Of a stretch of DNA of 64,000 bases, positions 9,879 to 21,510 are shown piece after piece (position 1 is the first letter of the stretch; every line of letters begins with the position of its first letter). The DNA is taken from contig KN832566.1 of the NCBI GenBank assembly GCA_000827205.1, positions 266,543 through 330,542 of the forward strand, written 5' to 3'. Origin of the DNA: Plicaturopsis crispa FD-325 SS-3 (taxonomy: Eukaryota > Basidiomycota > Agaricomycetes > Amylocorticiales > Amylocorticiaceae). The translations under genes were made by a program, and so were the position numbers. The notes beneath the pieces were generated by a model that had not been told where the DNA came from, ran no database searches, and was given only the letters and a program-made list of their open reading frames with translations.

Positions 9879-12800
9879 ATGGACGACCCGTGGGCAAACA
9901 CTTGGGGAGAGCCCGACAAACCATCTCGCGACGAAACACTTACGACTTTGCCATGGACGAGCCCGGTACACTCCAACGAGCAGGAAGCAGATATGGGCAT
10001 GCCGTCGTGGTCTACAGGAGTTGATGTGAAGTGGGCGGAACCCTCAGACACACACGGTTCACTCTGGTCGCAACCTGTCGAGACAGAGCACATATGGGGC
10101 TCTTCACCGTACGAGACTATACCGATTGGCAGTAATGCATCTTTACCAGCACCTGGTGCATCATCTCCGGGAGATGTGCCAGTGACGAACTCTTATTTTC
10201 CCAAGGCATCTCCCGAACCTTCTGTATCACGCACACCAAGCCCCGCAGAAACTCCTTCGCCGGAAGTGCGCGAACAACGAATAACAACTCCTACTCCTCC
10301 AGCTTCGCCTGTATCAGCACCAGCGTCTTCTTCACGCCCAGTTAGCCCAGATAATTTCGGGTCTTTTGAAGCAGGGATACAATTCGACGAGACGCCTGCT
10401 TCCCTGGAAGTAGATCCGTGGACACCTCAGACTGCAGACTTTGTTGCTCCTGCTGCACAGGGCCCCGAGTGGGGCTCGTCCGAGTGGGATACCCATGACG
10501 CCGGGGAGGCAGACGTGGTTAAGAAAACGGCGGAGGAAGAAGCCTCAGACGAGTGGGAGGCTGCTAAACGCATGAAAGAGAAACAAGATCGGGTTATTGT
10601 GAGCCTCCCGTATGTGTGCATAATGTACCTTTGACCCACTATCAATCTAGCCTCCTGAGTTGCTCGCGTCCATACTGCGCCAATGCGATGAGCTTTCCCA
10701 AGATCTCTGGCCTGCGTCGGAAGGCCCAGAGGAAAAACAGGATGACTGGAGAAACGACTGGCGAAGCGGAATGGAGGGGGTACCGAACCTGTGAGTCAAT
10801 GCACCAGATCAGCGACAAACCGGCTGCTGAGTTTCCGGCCAAACCCGCAGTGCGACGCTGTCCAGTAAATACGCGCCAGAGGGAATGTCTCTACCACCGC
10901 CTGTTCAATTTGGAAAGGCAGCGGTAGGTAAATCGATGGCAGAGTCTCTCAAACTCACTCGGCATATTCCATTGACGCGTTCAAGTCCCATGGCCGTATA
11001 TCTTGCCTCTAAAGGCTCGACTGCTTGGGAAACCTCTGTGAAAAATCGACCGGTGGTGAAGCAGGACGATCTACCCGCGGGATGGAAGCTCCCCGAGCAA
11101 GAAATGGAGGCTACGTCGTCGTCTTCCAGTGACACGGCCAAAGGGAGGAAGGCGGGGTTATTATCCTTCTGGGGCCGGCGCTCCTCCGGCAGTCCGTCCT
11201 TGGATTCGAAAACAAATCACTCTCAGTCCCCGGTGCAGAAGTCTAGTAGTGCAGCAGGGTCTCCTCGCGCGAGCATAGACGGTGCTCGGCCACCCTCAGT
11301 AATGAAGCCTACCCTGTCGCCGATTCATGCCCCGCCCGCGTCAACCAGCGATGTACCACTAGCAATTTCTTCTCCTCCCATCGTTGTGCAGTCTCCTGGC
11401 TCACAAGCACAGTCACCACAATTGGATCTTCCCATCGCTTCGTCTGAGCCCGCAGCACCTTCCGCTGTATCTCGCTTTTTCAATCGTTTCTCGCGTACCT
11501 CGAAAGGCGGGCCCTCAGACAAGCGCAACTCCATCTCCCTTTCAGGCGACGATCTCGAGTTTCTTGCTGATGTACCTAGCATGAACGACGGTGACGATGA
11601 AGATAATGACGCGCAATTGCGGGCGCTGTCTAGTATGATTGGTTCGTCTCCGGTGCCCCCTACAAAGCTGCCTGCACCACTAGCACCACCTCCGCCACCA
11701 CCACCGCGCGTACCCATCTCACCGCCTTCCCAGCGCGTGCAGTCCAATGGTCTTTCTGGCCTCGGCGTCTTTGACCTGCCTGATACTAGCATTTCTACGT
11801 CTACACGGTCACCAATGGTTGATCCGATGTCCCCCACCTCTATTTTGACGCCTACCTCCAGCGGTTTCCCATCGCGCGCCCAAACCCCACTTGCACGGCT
11901 CGCATCGCCACCATTACCAACACCAACTGGCAATATCGCCGTGTTATCTGCCCCTCCGTCTTCGCGCTCTCACACACCAATCCTCTCACCTCCACCTAAA
12001 TCCATAATACCAGCGGCGCTACCTCCCCCGCCCTCTGGTCCTTCCCGGGTGGTGAAGTCGCCACCCCTCCCTTCAGCGACTCTCTTTGACGATGACGACT
12101 TCAGCGACTTTCATTCGTCCGCTGTGGCATCGTCCTCCTCTACATCAGCCTTCGACGATTTCTCTGACTTCAGTGCACCTAGTGCAATTCCACCATCTAT
12201 GCGTTCGCACCAGAAAATTGAGTCATACGACTCCACTTTTTCTTCCGCCTCTTCTGATAGGGACCTTTTCGGCGCATCACAGTCGCAGAATATTTTGCGC
12301 TCTCAGTCTCAAGCTTCCCAGAGCGCTTTCGACTTTGACGATTTCATGTCACCGTCGTCTAATTCTTCTATATTGCGCTCGCCGTCGCCACCGCGGCCTC
12401 CCTCCAAATCGTCAAAACCACTGCATATCTCGTCCCGTCACGCGCCGTCTCTCTCATCCTCTTCGTTTCTGCGTACGATGGCATCTTCTCCGTCGCCGCC
12501 GCCTTCTATCCCTCCACCCCTTCGCAGCGTGCCGACTCCCCCTCCCCCATCCCAGCACGGTCGGAAGCCCTCCGTTGATCCATCAGCCCATGGCAGGACC
12601 GTGGAGTTACTGGAGCATGCTGCGGCGCGCCCAGGTCGCTGGCCTGCGCCGCCCTCTCCGCTACCGCAGACGCTCAGTCCGCCACCTCCGCCACCACGGA
12701 CTACATCGAACTCGATTGACCTATTCGGTGACTTCGAGGAGCCCTTGCCGCCGCCGCCGCGTAACGGAGCGAATGGTGGCATTGTTGTTGGTATGCAGCC

Positions 12801-12936
12801 ACGCGTGCTCTCCCCACCGCAACCTAGCCAGTCTTTCTTCCCGTCCCCCGCGCCCTCCCCTGCTCCCCCTGCTCAAGGAGCAGGGACGAAAGGTGGATTG
12901 TCGGCACAGGATCTATCATTCTTCGAGGGATTGTAA
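9879..12936 (+). CDS. large disordered protein with DFxDF motifs, possible clathrin-adaptor accessory factor
   Basis: Three exons, 9879-10598, 10651-10790 and 10851-12936, encode 981 aa. The start MDDPWANTWGEP is followed by a Trp/acid-rich region. A helical conserved core (DEWEAAKRMKEKQDRV, then PPELLASILRQCDELSQDLW) falls around residues 225-265. A second conserved block after residue 300 includes SLKLTRHIPLTRSSPMAVYL. The rest is Ser/Pro-rich. It carries repeated acidic-phenylalanine motifs: DDDDFSDF (~700), DDFSDF (~722), FDFDDF (~780) and LFGDFEEP (~910). In aftiphilin and related proteins such motifs bind the ear domains of AP-1 gamma and GGA. A trafficking role is therefore an inference from the motifs; I do not recognise the family. 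It ends QDLSFFEGL. Confidence 0.8.
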
Positions 12937-13338
12937 TCTGGTCGTGTACAGGAGTTAGGCTCGGAGAGTCATGACTCTAGGATAGCCGCTCGTGCGTGCA
13001 TTCACTATGTATCGTGTCGCAATGTTATCGCGTTTTGATGCCTCTCATGGCCGGAACGCAACCTGCTACTACTAGTCGAGACTTGCACTACCAGTGTTCT
13101 CGAAAAAGACCACATGCAGTCCGACAGATTGGTCAAATGCAAGGGGATCGATGCAGCTGGGCGCAGGCTGGGCGCCATCACTTATATTGACACGATACTA
13201 CCACTGCGAACACTTCAGTCCTCGACTGATTGCTTCAACGAAAGGTCGGGGGGAGTGCACTCATACCCGTGGCGAATCGGACGAGAGTGTAGAGGCAATA
13301 CGCGAATGCAATACATATGAAACGTAACAAGAATTGTC
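12937..13338. other. convergent 3' region
   Basis: About 400 bases between converging genes. No frame with coding character or repeat was seen; it should hold two 3' UTRs. Confidence 0.4.
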
Positions 13339-14974
13339 CTAGGTGCTGTACTCCATCTTGGCTGTAGTAGCAAGTTCCATCCATCAGTATATGCCGACGA
13401 CGAGGTTTGGGAGGTAAACTTACTCTCATGTTTCTTGGCCTCGGAGACCTTTCTCGCGGCCTTCGTTAGATCTTCCTGGATAACGTACTCCCTGTTGATG
13501 GTTAGACGCCAGGTCTTACGCTACAAGGGGGAACCATACCTATCGTCACGGATAGCAAACATTCCGGCTTCTGTCACAACATTCCGTAGATCCGCGCCGT
13601 TGAAGGTGTCAGTGAGCTAAGGAAAGGTTTTAGCATCCAAGCCTACTAAAGAAACGCCTGGGGTGTCACAAACCTTGACAATCGATTCATAATCTATGTC
13701 GCCACTCTTGTTGACGGGCGCCGCATGGATTTTCAGAATTTCGAGACGAGCCTGCTCGTTCGGGAGAGGCACCTCGATTTTGCGGTCCAAGCGGCCGGGA
13801 CGAAGAAGTGCGGGGTCAAGGGTATCTGGCCGATTGGTAGCCATGATGAGTTTCGTGCGGCCAAGCGAGTCAAATCCATCCATTTGATTAAGTAGCTGCG
13901 AGGGAAGGAGGGGAGTGAGATTAGGTCGTGCGCACAGTCAGTGTACACACCTCCATGAGCGTCCGCTGGATTTCACGGTCTGCACTTGTTCCCTCAGAGA
14001 ACCGACGGCCACCAATGGCGTCAATCTCGTCCATGAAGATGACACACGGTTCGTGGTCTCGTGCATACCCGAACATCTCGCGCACTACACGAGCACTCTC
14101 CCCGATATATTTGTCGACGATGGCAGACGAAACGACTTTCAGGAAATTTGTCTGGAGAGTGGCAGCAACAGCACGGGCGAGCAGGGTCTTCCCTGTTCCC
14201 GGAGGGCCGTACAATAAGACACCTTTGGGAGGTTTGATACCGACACGGAGGAAGAGTTCGGGGTTTAGTAAAGGCAGTTCGATGATCTTGGTGGGAGCGT
14301 GTCAGCGACGCATGTAATTCCCCCATTCAAGACAAAGACACTCACCTCTCGCAACTCGCGGACTTGTTCACCCAGGCCTCCGATACCCGCGAACGAAGCA
14401 CCGCCGGCATCCTCCAGACTCATCTTGTACACCATTGGGTCGACCTCTCTTGGAAGTATGCGCATGATGGTAAGGGTGGTCATATCCAACGAAACTCGTG
14501 TCCCTGCTTTCAGTTTGTCCGCCGGTAGAGTTGGGCGATACGAAACGACATATCGTGGGCCCGACGATGCCTTCACAATAACTTGGCTCTTCCGTCAGAC
14601 ACTTTCAGGAAGACCTGGGATGAGGACTCACAGCGTTCGTCGTCCAGCTGCTTCATAACTTCGCCAATGATTTGGCCCACGGATTGCACGGCCTTAATAT
14701 CGTCCTCAGTCTTCTCGAAATCCCTCTCTAAATCCTTCAACGAGAATCGAACTAATACCAGCCTATCAAACGACCGCTTCACTGGCTGCAGTCGCAAAGC
14801 ACTTACGAGTCTTCAGGCTTTGGCTAATGTTCTCGTGATTCCGCATTTTCTGGCAAATAACGTCAACGACTGCAAGTCAAAGACAAGCTTAGAGCATACA
14901 TCCCGGTACCCTTTGAGGGCATCTTTTCTGCGCTGGTCGATGGATCCTGAGGATGTTGAGGCTTGTGCGTCCAT
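13339..14974 (-). CDS. RPT4: 26S proteasome regulatory AAA-ATPase subunit Rpt4
   Basis: Nine exons: c(14900..14974), c(14807..14849), c(14632..14751), c(14346..14581), c(13951..14286), c(13674..13895), c(13540..13616), c(13424..13491), c(13339..13361), giving 399 aa (human PSMC6 has 389). It is one of six ATPases of the base ring that unfold substrates and feed them into the 20S core. An N-terminal coiled coil and OB-like domain ([29 protein letters not shown]) precede the AAA module. That module has Walker A GPPGTGKT at ~185-192, Walker [11 protein letters not shown] at ~242-251 and the [20 protein letters not shown] stretch. [19 protein letters not shown] is diagnostic of Rpt4. The last exon codes only seven residues. 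Confidence 0.97.
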
Positions 14975-15363
14975 GGCTGGTGAAGGAAAGATGAGAGACG
15001 CGTAAGCGCGAAACGCGTCGACTGTAACGGTTGCCTATTTGGGATTTGTGTATTCGAGGGGTCCCAGCCGGATGTACTGTCAAGTTTTGGTTCATTTCCT
15101 CAGCATACACACACACTCTAGCTACCCTCGGTACGTGGTACAAACTCAGCTGTGTCGATGCAAACGAGCGAGATACTTTTATCATCATTGTGTGCAATGA
15201 GGCTTGAGGCCGAGGGAGTGCGGGTAGTAAATAACATAATACCGAAATGTGTTAATAAGTCAACAAGTTCGTGCCCACACCCAATACTAGATAGATTACA
15301 TCCGTCCTAATTAATCGTATATCTCCAAGTCCTAGAAGAATGCGCACAACACAGGGAAGGGTT
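14975..15363. other. region between RPT4 start and transporter stop
   Basis: About 390 bases with the RPT4 promoter and the transporter 3' UTR. I looked for a proteasome-gene control element of the Rpn4 type and found none convincing. Confidence 0.35.
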
Positions 15364-17308
15364 TTAAACCTTCTCGGTGGAGCCCTCATGCTCGTGCGTT
15401 GTGGCGGCTCCCTTGACACCTTCCGAGTGACCGAGGCGGCTGTCGGCGAGGAGCTGCCTGCGGTACGCGAGTGACTTGACTGGCGTAGTGTGCTGGTACA
15501 TAATGTCGATCTCCTCAAGCGAGAGGCCCTTGGTCTGGATTGATTTATATCAGTGTCGATCCCAAGTGACATCGTTGCATGTAAGAGACTAACCTCAGGA
15601 ATGCAGAAGTACGTGAAGATGATGCAGCAGAAGCAAGTGGTTCCCCAAATGAAGAAGACCTTTGCCTCAAGACCAGCCGATCCGGGCGCCTTGTTGACGA
15701 GGTACGGCGTGGCGTAACCGATACCAAAGTTCCAGAGCCAGTTCGACGCGACGGAGAGGGACATCGCCTTCGCACGGACGTTAAGCGGGAAGATCTCACC
15801 GGTAACGACCCAAGCCTTTGCGGATGCAGAACGTCAGTTAACAGCGAATGGCACGAAGACACGGGAGCGTTGCTTACAATGGGACCCCAAGTGGAGGCGA
15901 AGAAGGCAATGTAGATGCATACGAATGCAATCAAGACCTTTTGACCCGCCACGTTGTCGACAGAGATAGTGACACCAATAATAGCAACGAGGTATTCGCA
16001 AATACACATTCCAACCGCTCCGACGAGAAGGAGACGACGACGTCCGAAACGCTCGACACCCCACATTCCTGGGAGCGTCATGAAGACGTTGACGATGTTG
16101 GTGGCGACGGAAATAAGGAACGAGTTCTTGATGCCCGAGTTGAGGAAGAACGACGTTCCGTAGTAGAAGATGAAGTTGATTCCCGTCAGCTGTTGCCATC
16201 TACAAAATGAAGCCTCTAAGTTTCGTGCAAGCAAAATGAAGGAGGCGCGAACACGTACCCTTGAAGGGCAATACCCGTAATCGTACGCAGTGCCAGCTTG
16301 TTGTTTCCGCTCTTGAAGCAATCGAGGTAAGAGCTCTCGCCCAATGCAATCTCTGCGTTCAAGTTCTCGCGGATTTCGTCAAGCTCGACTTCAATCTCAG
16401 GGTCCGCGGCATTCAGCCCAGTGAGCCGGCTGACTGAGTGTGCAGCAGCAGCGTCACGGCCCTTCTTGATAAGCCAGCGCGGGGACTCGGGGAGCACAAG
16501 CATTCCTGCGACAAGCACAAACGCCCACACGAATTGGATGGCGATGGGGATCCGATATGACGAGTGGTCATCGCGCCCTTCAGTCGCGTTAACGACGACG
16601 GAGGCGAGCAGAAGACCGATGGTGATAGCCCATTGGTAGGCGGAGACGACAGCGCCACGAATCCACTATTTGGCACATCCGAAACAAGTTAGCATCTATC
16701 GAGCGCATACGCTACCGGAGACAAACCTTGGGTGAACTAAAAACGATGCGTTAGCGAAGACAGCATATATGCAAGGCGGGTGCTTACCATTCGGACTGGT
16801 ACATGGGGATCAGTACCGAGACGAGACCGACACCGAGACCAGCGAAAACACGGCCGACGACGAAGACAGGCATGGTGACAGACGCCGTCTGCAATGCGAC
16901 ACCAATGCAGAAGATGAGCGTAGAGAAGATGATGCCCCATTTACGGCCGAGAATATCCGCGACGGGTGCACCAAGGAGAGCACCGAAGAATGTGCCAGCG
17001 GAGAGAATAGAGACGACGAGGGATTCCTGGGACGAGGTGATGGAATACCCCGTCACCGCAGTGGGGTCCGGAGAGCCGAATGTCCGTAGCCAATCTTTCA
17101 TGGCCTTGACACCACTGATGTTGCCCGTGTCATATCCGTACAGGATACCACCAAACGCGGCAAACGACGTCTACAGATAATTTTTTGTGAGTCTCGTACG
17201 AAGGTGTGGGGACGCGTAGAAAGGCCATACCATAAGAATGCCTGCCCATGGGTTTTGGGGCGCGTTGGTACCGACACCTCCACCTGTTGCTACGGGACCG
17301 CCAGCCAT
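15364..17308 (-). CDS. MFS sugar (hexose) transporter
   Basis: Seven exons: c(17231..17308), c(16788..17170), c(16727..16736), c(16259..16665), c(15878..16199), c(15594..15815), c(15364..15534), giving 530 aa, a normal length for this family. It is a 12-helix plasma-membrane symporter or facilitator of the sugar porter family. Family motifs are GYDTGNISGV in helix 1, DILGRKWG in loop 2-3, PESPRWLIKKGR, the QQLTGINFIFYYG helix 7 signature, ERFGRRRLLL, and PETKGLSLEE after helix 12. Sugar specificity cannot be read from sequence. Exon 3 is a 10-nt microexon that supplies the residues of the conserved ECSPKWIRG loop. The unusually long upstream gap may hold its regulatory region. Confidence 0.93.
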
Positions 17309-20300
17309 GTTGTCGAGACGAAAAACAACGAAAAGGCAAGGGAAAACGGGGGAGTGAGGTTTTTGGAGCGGTGATGGGGACGCGAAACATGACTTTATAC
17401 CGACGCGGGGTATGAAGGGGACCCCGCAACCCCAAGATCAGGCTCGATCAAATTTGTTACTGCAACATAAGTCGCCCTGGAAAACAGCGTGCACCGAGCA
17501 GTAAGTTATATTCAGATGGATGTCCCTTTTGCCACGATGGGGTGGAATAGGTTTTATTTTTCTTGTCCTCCATGGGCCCTTGGGGAGCTTCTTTTCACGC
17601 CCGATGGGGCCTATCATTTTCAGAAACACCCTATCGTGTCGATGGGGTGTTTTGCTATAAAACACAGTCCTACCTACCTGTATGTCTATAGAAATCGCGC
17701 CGCTTGGGCTGCGCCCAAGCCAAAGGGACACAGCGACCTCTGAAGTGCCTGTCTGTCAGTTGGGTGTGTGCATGGGCCTTCGGGGAACACTGGGGGGAAC
17801 AGCCGCGCAGAAAGGGAACTCGGGAACACTTATTGCTCCTTATCCACCCCATGGAGGGATGCTCCATTCCCGTTGCCTTTCTGCCCGATAGCGACATCTG
17901 AGAAAAACCTCTATGTACTGAAAGTGCCCCATCGAGTACCGCCAAATTACTCTATCCTCCGAATCGACCGAATCCACTTTATCTGCCGAAAGGGATAACC
18001 ATTTGAGTGGAACGTACACGCACCGAGCAGCTTCTGACCATTCAAAAACTCACTGAAAAAGTCGTTTTGGGCGTTTTGACGATCTGAAGATCATACATCT
18101 GCAGTGGACTGCGAGACATAGTGGGCGCCCGTCATGTCAAGCTTCCTCCGTCGACATGGGTCTCTGGCGGATGCGGCTGCACGTCTGCCAAGTGTGCGGC
18201 TGAACGCGTCTCGGTCGAACATTCTCCGGATGTTTCGTACCGATTTACGGCGTTGAATAGCGCAGAATCCGGGACTGCACATATCCGGAGCGACGTGCCT
18301 ATTTCTCTGGTCTTCGTGCAGGAGTTGGGATGTCCTGTCCTGTCCTGTCCTCTGATGTCCCGGGTCCTTTCATGAGACCGTTCGGACACATGTGTGGATG
18401 TCAGAATGCAGATCGGAGACCTCGACAAGGTCCCCAATGCTTGTGTAGCTATCCTGTTCCTGTCGTGCGCGTGAGCTCTTGAAGTGAAAGTCATTTGACC
18501 CTTCATTTTTGTTCAGCCCACCACCGCAGCTTGTATGTATTGATGCTGCGTATTTTCAATGCGTGAACGGTGAAACAGGATAGATCAGGGTAGCGGCGTG
18601 AAGCGTGCGTTACGATCACATGCCAGAGCTAGTAGTATGGCAGGCTCGGGTAAACCCCTCAAACTAAGCGAAAAATCAGGCGCGTACCTCGATGCGTCGA
18701 CAACATAGCGAGAGGTTGTATCCTGTACTCACCTTCTTCGACAGGCAAAGGCAGTATGCGGATGCCAGGTCCACAGGAACCCGATGTTTGACATCTTAGG
18801 AAGGGAAGGAGAAGAAACAGGCTTTATACAGGCCTTTCTTGAACACACCAACACCATCACACGTCTGCATTGGGGAAAGGTTTTCGGGGTCTCGCTTGAG
18901 CAAAAGGCGGCCATCTGGAATCAGATGTGTGCCGTGGCCCGTGGGGAAAGAGTGGGGTACAAGTACCGCCGACAGGTCTCGAATGGTTGCAGACATGTAA
19001 TGGTACACTGTGCCATGGGGAAGTGGGGTGATCTGCGAGGCGCAGAATCGCGACGAAAAAAAAAAACACTAGGAATCCACACGCAGACCCGAGAAATGGA
19101 CATACTGGCGACTCCGCCATATGCGCGCGCCCGCTGGCCCATGAAAATGTCGTCTTTCTATTAGGCATCCCCTGCGGCGCGTAGGACGTGAGAATGATAA
19201 TTTTGGCACTGTTCTGAACTCACATGTACCGGTGGTATTTCAAAGATTCAGGAGGAGCAGCTTTGAGCGTTGGATCACTCGGGTACAAGTAGCTTTTTCC
19301 TGACACTCGTCCCATCGTATCATTATCGGATTGGGAGCTGTCTCATCGATCCCACTGTAGAAAATGAAGAGGAAGGTGGAGTGGAAAGAACAGGGAAGGG
19401 TGGAGAGCCTTGGTTCGCAGATGCGAACCTCGACCTATGCATGCGACGCGTCGCAATATTGCACCTCCGCCGCGATAGGCAGAGCCTGGTGGTGAGCAGG
19501 AGTGATATATATGCGCAGTCAAGGGGACATAGGTCCGGGTGCGAGGACCGTGTAACGACGGTCTGTAGGTATCTTGTAGCTTGAGAAACCTGCTCAGACT
19601 TCAGAGATGTGATTTACAAGGGGGAGCAGCGTACGCCGAGTATGGGTGTATATATATGCGGAGCGGATGTCAATAGTGATCCGAGGTACTGGCGAGGGGC
19701 AGGCTGGGGGAAGGAGATGTGCGCACGTACCGGTCTGCGTCTACCCGCGATTATCGGAAGGTTCTTCTTGAGCGCGTTCTGAGCGCAGAGAGAGAGCATG
19801 AGATCCCAAGGTGACAGGCGTGGTATTGTCTTTCCGAGCGAAAGGGTTGTCCCATGGTGGTCAGAGCAGGAGGTCCGGCTCCGAAACTATGTGTATCGCG
19901 CCCTTCCTACTCGTCGAACGCACATCATTGCAGGAAAGGCGACCCAAGTTAACTGTATAGCTTCATATCAGCATAAGACATGGAGGGATATAGCGGTACT
20001 TACCACTCGACCGCATACATCGTGTGGGACGGTCGTGGGACCCTGTGGGACCTGGGTGCGTCCGTGGTACAAGCGCTCTCAACTTTTCTGAGACTGTCTG
20101 CAAGAGTCTGCAAGTCACTGTCACTGCCGGCGAGTTTCTATGATGTCTATAGCATACTGGAGCGCTGCGTCCGCGTATCCTGAACAAAAATGAGTGGTCG
20201 TCAGAGAGAATCTTCAAGCGTCGCGAACATACTAAGAAGACAGCCACTGTGCGCATTGGGGGTCCTGCCGGACGGACGGCTTAAACTTTTGGCGACCAAC

Positions 20301-20387
20301 AAAACTTGCATTCGATTGCTGCAGCCAACGGCATTGTTCCTATTCCTCTCCTCTATTTCTCTCTCTCTCGGGTAACAGGTTGCAATT
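17309..20387. other. 3.1-kb stretch without a clear gene
   Basis: No frame here matches a family I know. From about 18.6 to 20.3 kb the minus strand shows several well-formed intron borders: 20232/20180, 20003/19953, 19730/19689 and a donor at 19223. Short frames lie between them, including one starting at 19315 (MGRVSGKSYLYPSDPTLKAA) and one around 18796-19017. A plus-strand frame of 126 codons lies at 18784-19164. The stretch may hold a poorly conserved spliced gene, a decayed gene or a long non-coding RNA. Simple repeats are few: a short run of TGTCC units near 18333. Confidence 0.4.
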
Positions 20388-21260
20388 ATGGGACAAACGA
20401 CATCCCAGAACGCCCCGCCGACGCTGTCAAAATCTGCTGGGGGCTGCCCCGTACCCCATGACAAACCCGCTGGAGGCGGGTGCCCAGTGCCTCACGATCC
20501 GCCTGCAAAGTCATCGCAGGCGCAATGTCCAATAGACCACGGCCAGGGCCTCAATCCTCTCAATCAAATGCCTACACTATCCCAAACAGCTGCCCCCAAC
20601 CAAAGCGTTCAACTCCCGACCGAGCGCACGGAATCCTCGATACCCCGAGATCCAGCAGCGAAGTGGGAGTACCCGTCGCCGCAGCAGTTCTACAACGCCC
20701 TGGTTAGAAAGGGCTGGGAGACACCGGAGGAACATGTGGAAACCATGGTGGAAATCCACAATTTCCTGAACGAGCAGGCATGGCAGGAAGTGCTGAAGTG
20801 GGAGAAACGACAGAACACGTATGTCCCCTCCCCTCTAGTTGTAAGGAAAAAGGCTGAAGCGCAGTATGTGTAGTGGTGATGATGACCCACATCTTGCGCG
20901 ATTCAAAGGACGACCAGGAGACATGTCACCCAAAGCTCGCATTATGATGCTGGCGGGATGGCTTCTACCGTCACGGTTCAAGTACGTTTGCATCCCACCC
21001 AATCCCCGAGCGCTTCATCTGAATTTCCTTGCAGCACCGAACCTCCCTTCGATCGCCATGACTGGGTCGTTCGTCGACCAAAGACTGGAGAAGAGGTTCG
21101 CTACGTCATCGACTACTACTCTGCGCCGCCCGAGCCAGATGGCAGCCCAGTGTTCTCACTCGATGTGCGTCCTGCATTAGACAGCTTCGGGAGCGTGAAG
21201 GAGCGGATAGCAGCCGCCACCGAAGATGTCTGGTCTTCCTTGCGGGAGAGCAAACAGTAG
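20388..21260 (+). CDS. CYC3: holocytochrome c synthase (cytochrome c heme lyase)
   Basis: Three exons, 20388-20818, 20874-20981 and 21035-21260, encode 254 aa. The enzyme attaches heme covalently to apocytochrome c (or c1) in the mitochondrial intermembrane space. The N terminus carries two CPVPHD motifs and a CPIDHG motif; such Cys-Pro pairs are typical of this family. The core follows: [20 protein letters not shown], then [16 protein letters not shown], then [18 protein letters not shown], then [13 protein letters not shown] and VRYVIDYYS. The HDW region holds family-conserved residues. Fungi often have separate lyases for c and c1; sequence alone does not say which this is. It converges on the M16 protease gene. 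Confidence 0.93.
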
Positions 21261-21510
21261 ATTCTAGATTTCATCTCGGTTTGGGAAACGGAATTAATGC
21301 ACCTTATCTTCTTTGTTGACCAACCATCTTCACTAATATCAATACTCTCCTCAGTCACGACTACATAGTTCTGTGCTGCGTCTGTGGCTTTGAGCGGTGT
21401 CCTGGTCTAACCCGCCGTCGGAAGACCCGGTTCACCTCACAACCTTACGGTCTGAACGATGCTACGGAGCCATATGTGCATCGATTATCGTACAGACGCG
21501 CGGGCGCGCA

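Noticed and set aside
11325-11933. 202-codon minus-strand frame
   Set aside because: It is antisense to the same exon, with Gly runs mirroring the Pro runs of the true frame.
12086-12958. 290-codon plus-strand frame
   Set aside because: It is a shifted reading of the Ser/Pro-rich exon of the 981-aa protein; Arg/His/Leu-rich composition is typical of such shadows.
18784-19164. 126-codon plus-strand frame in the 3.1-kb gap
   Set aside because: No recognised motif, no splice context and a Lys run from an A-tract; not enough to call a gene, though it is mentioned in the gap entry.
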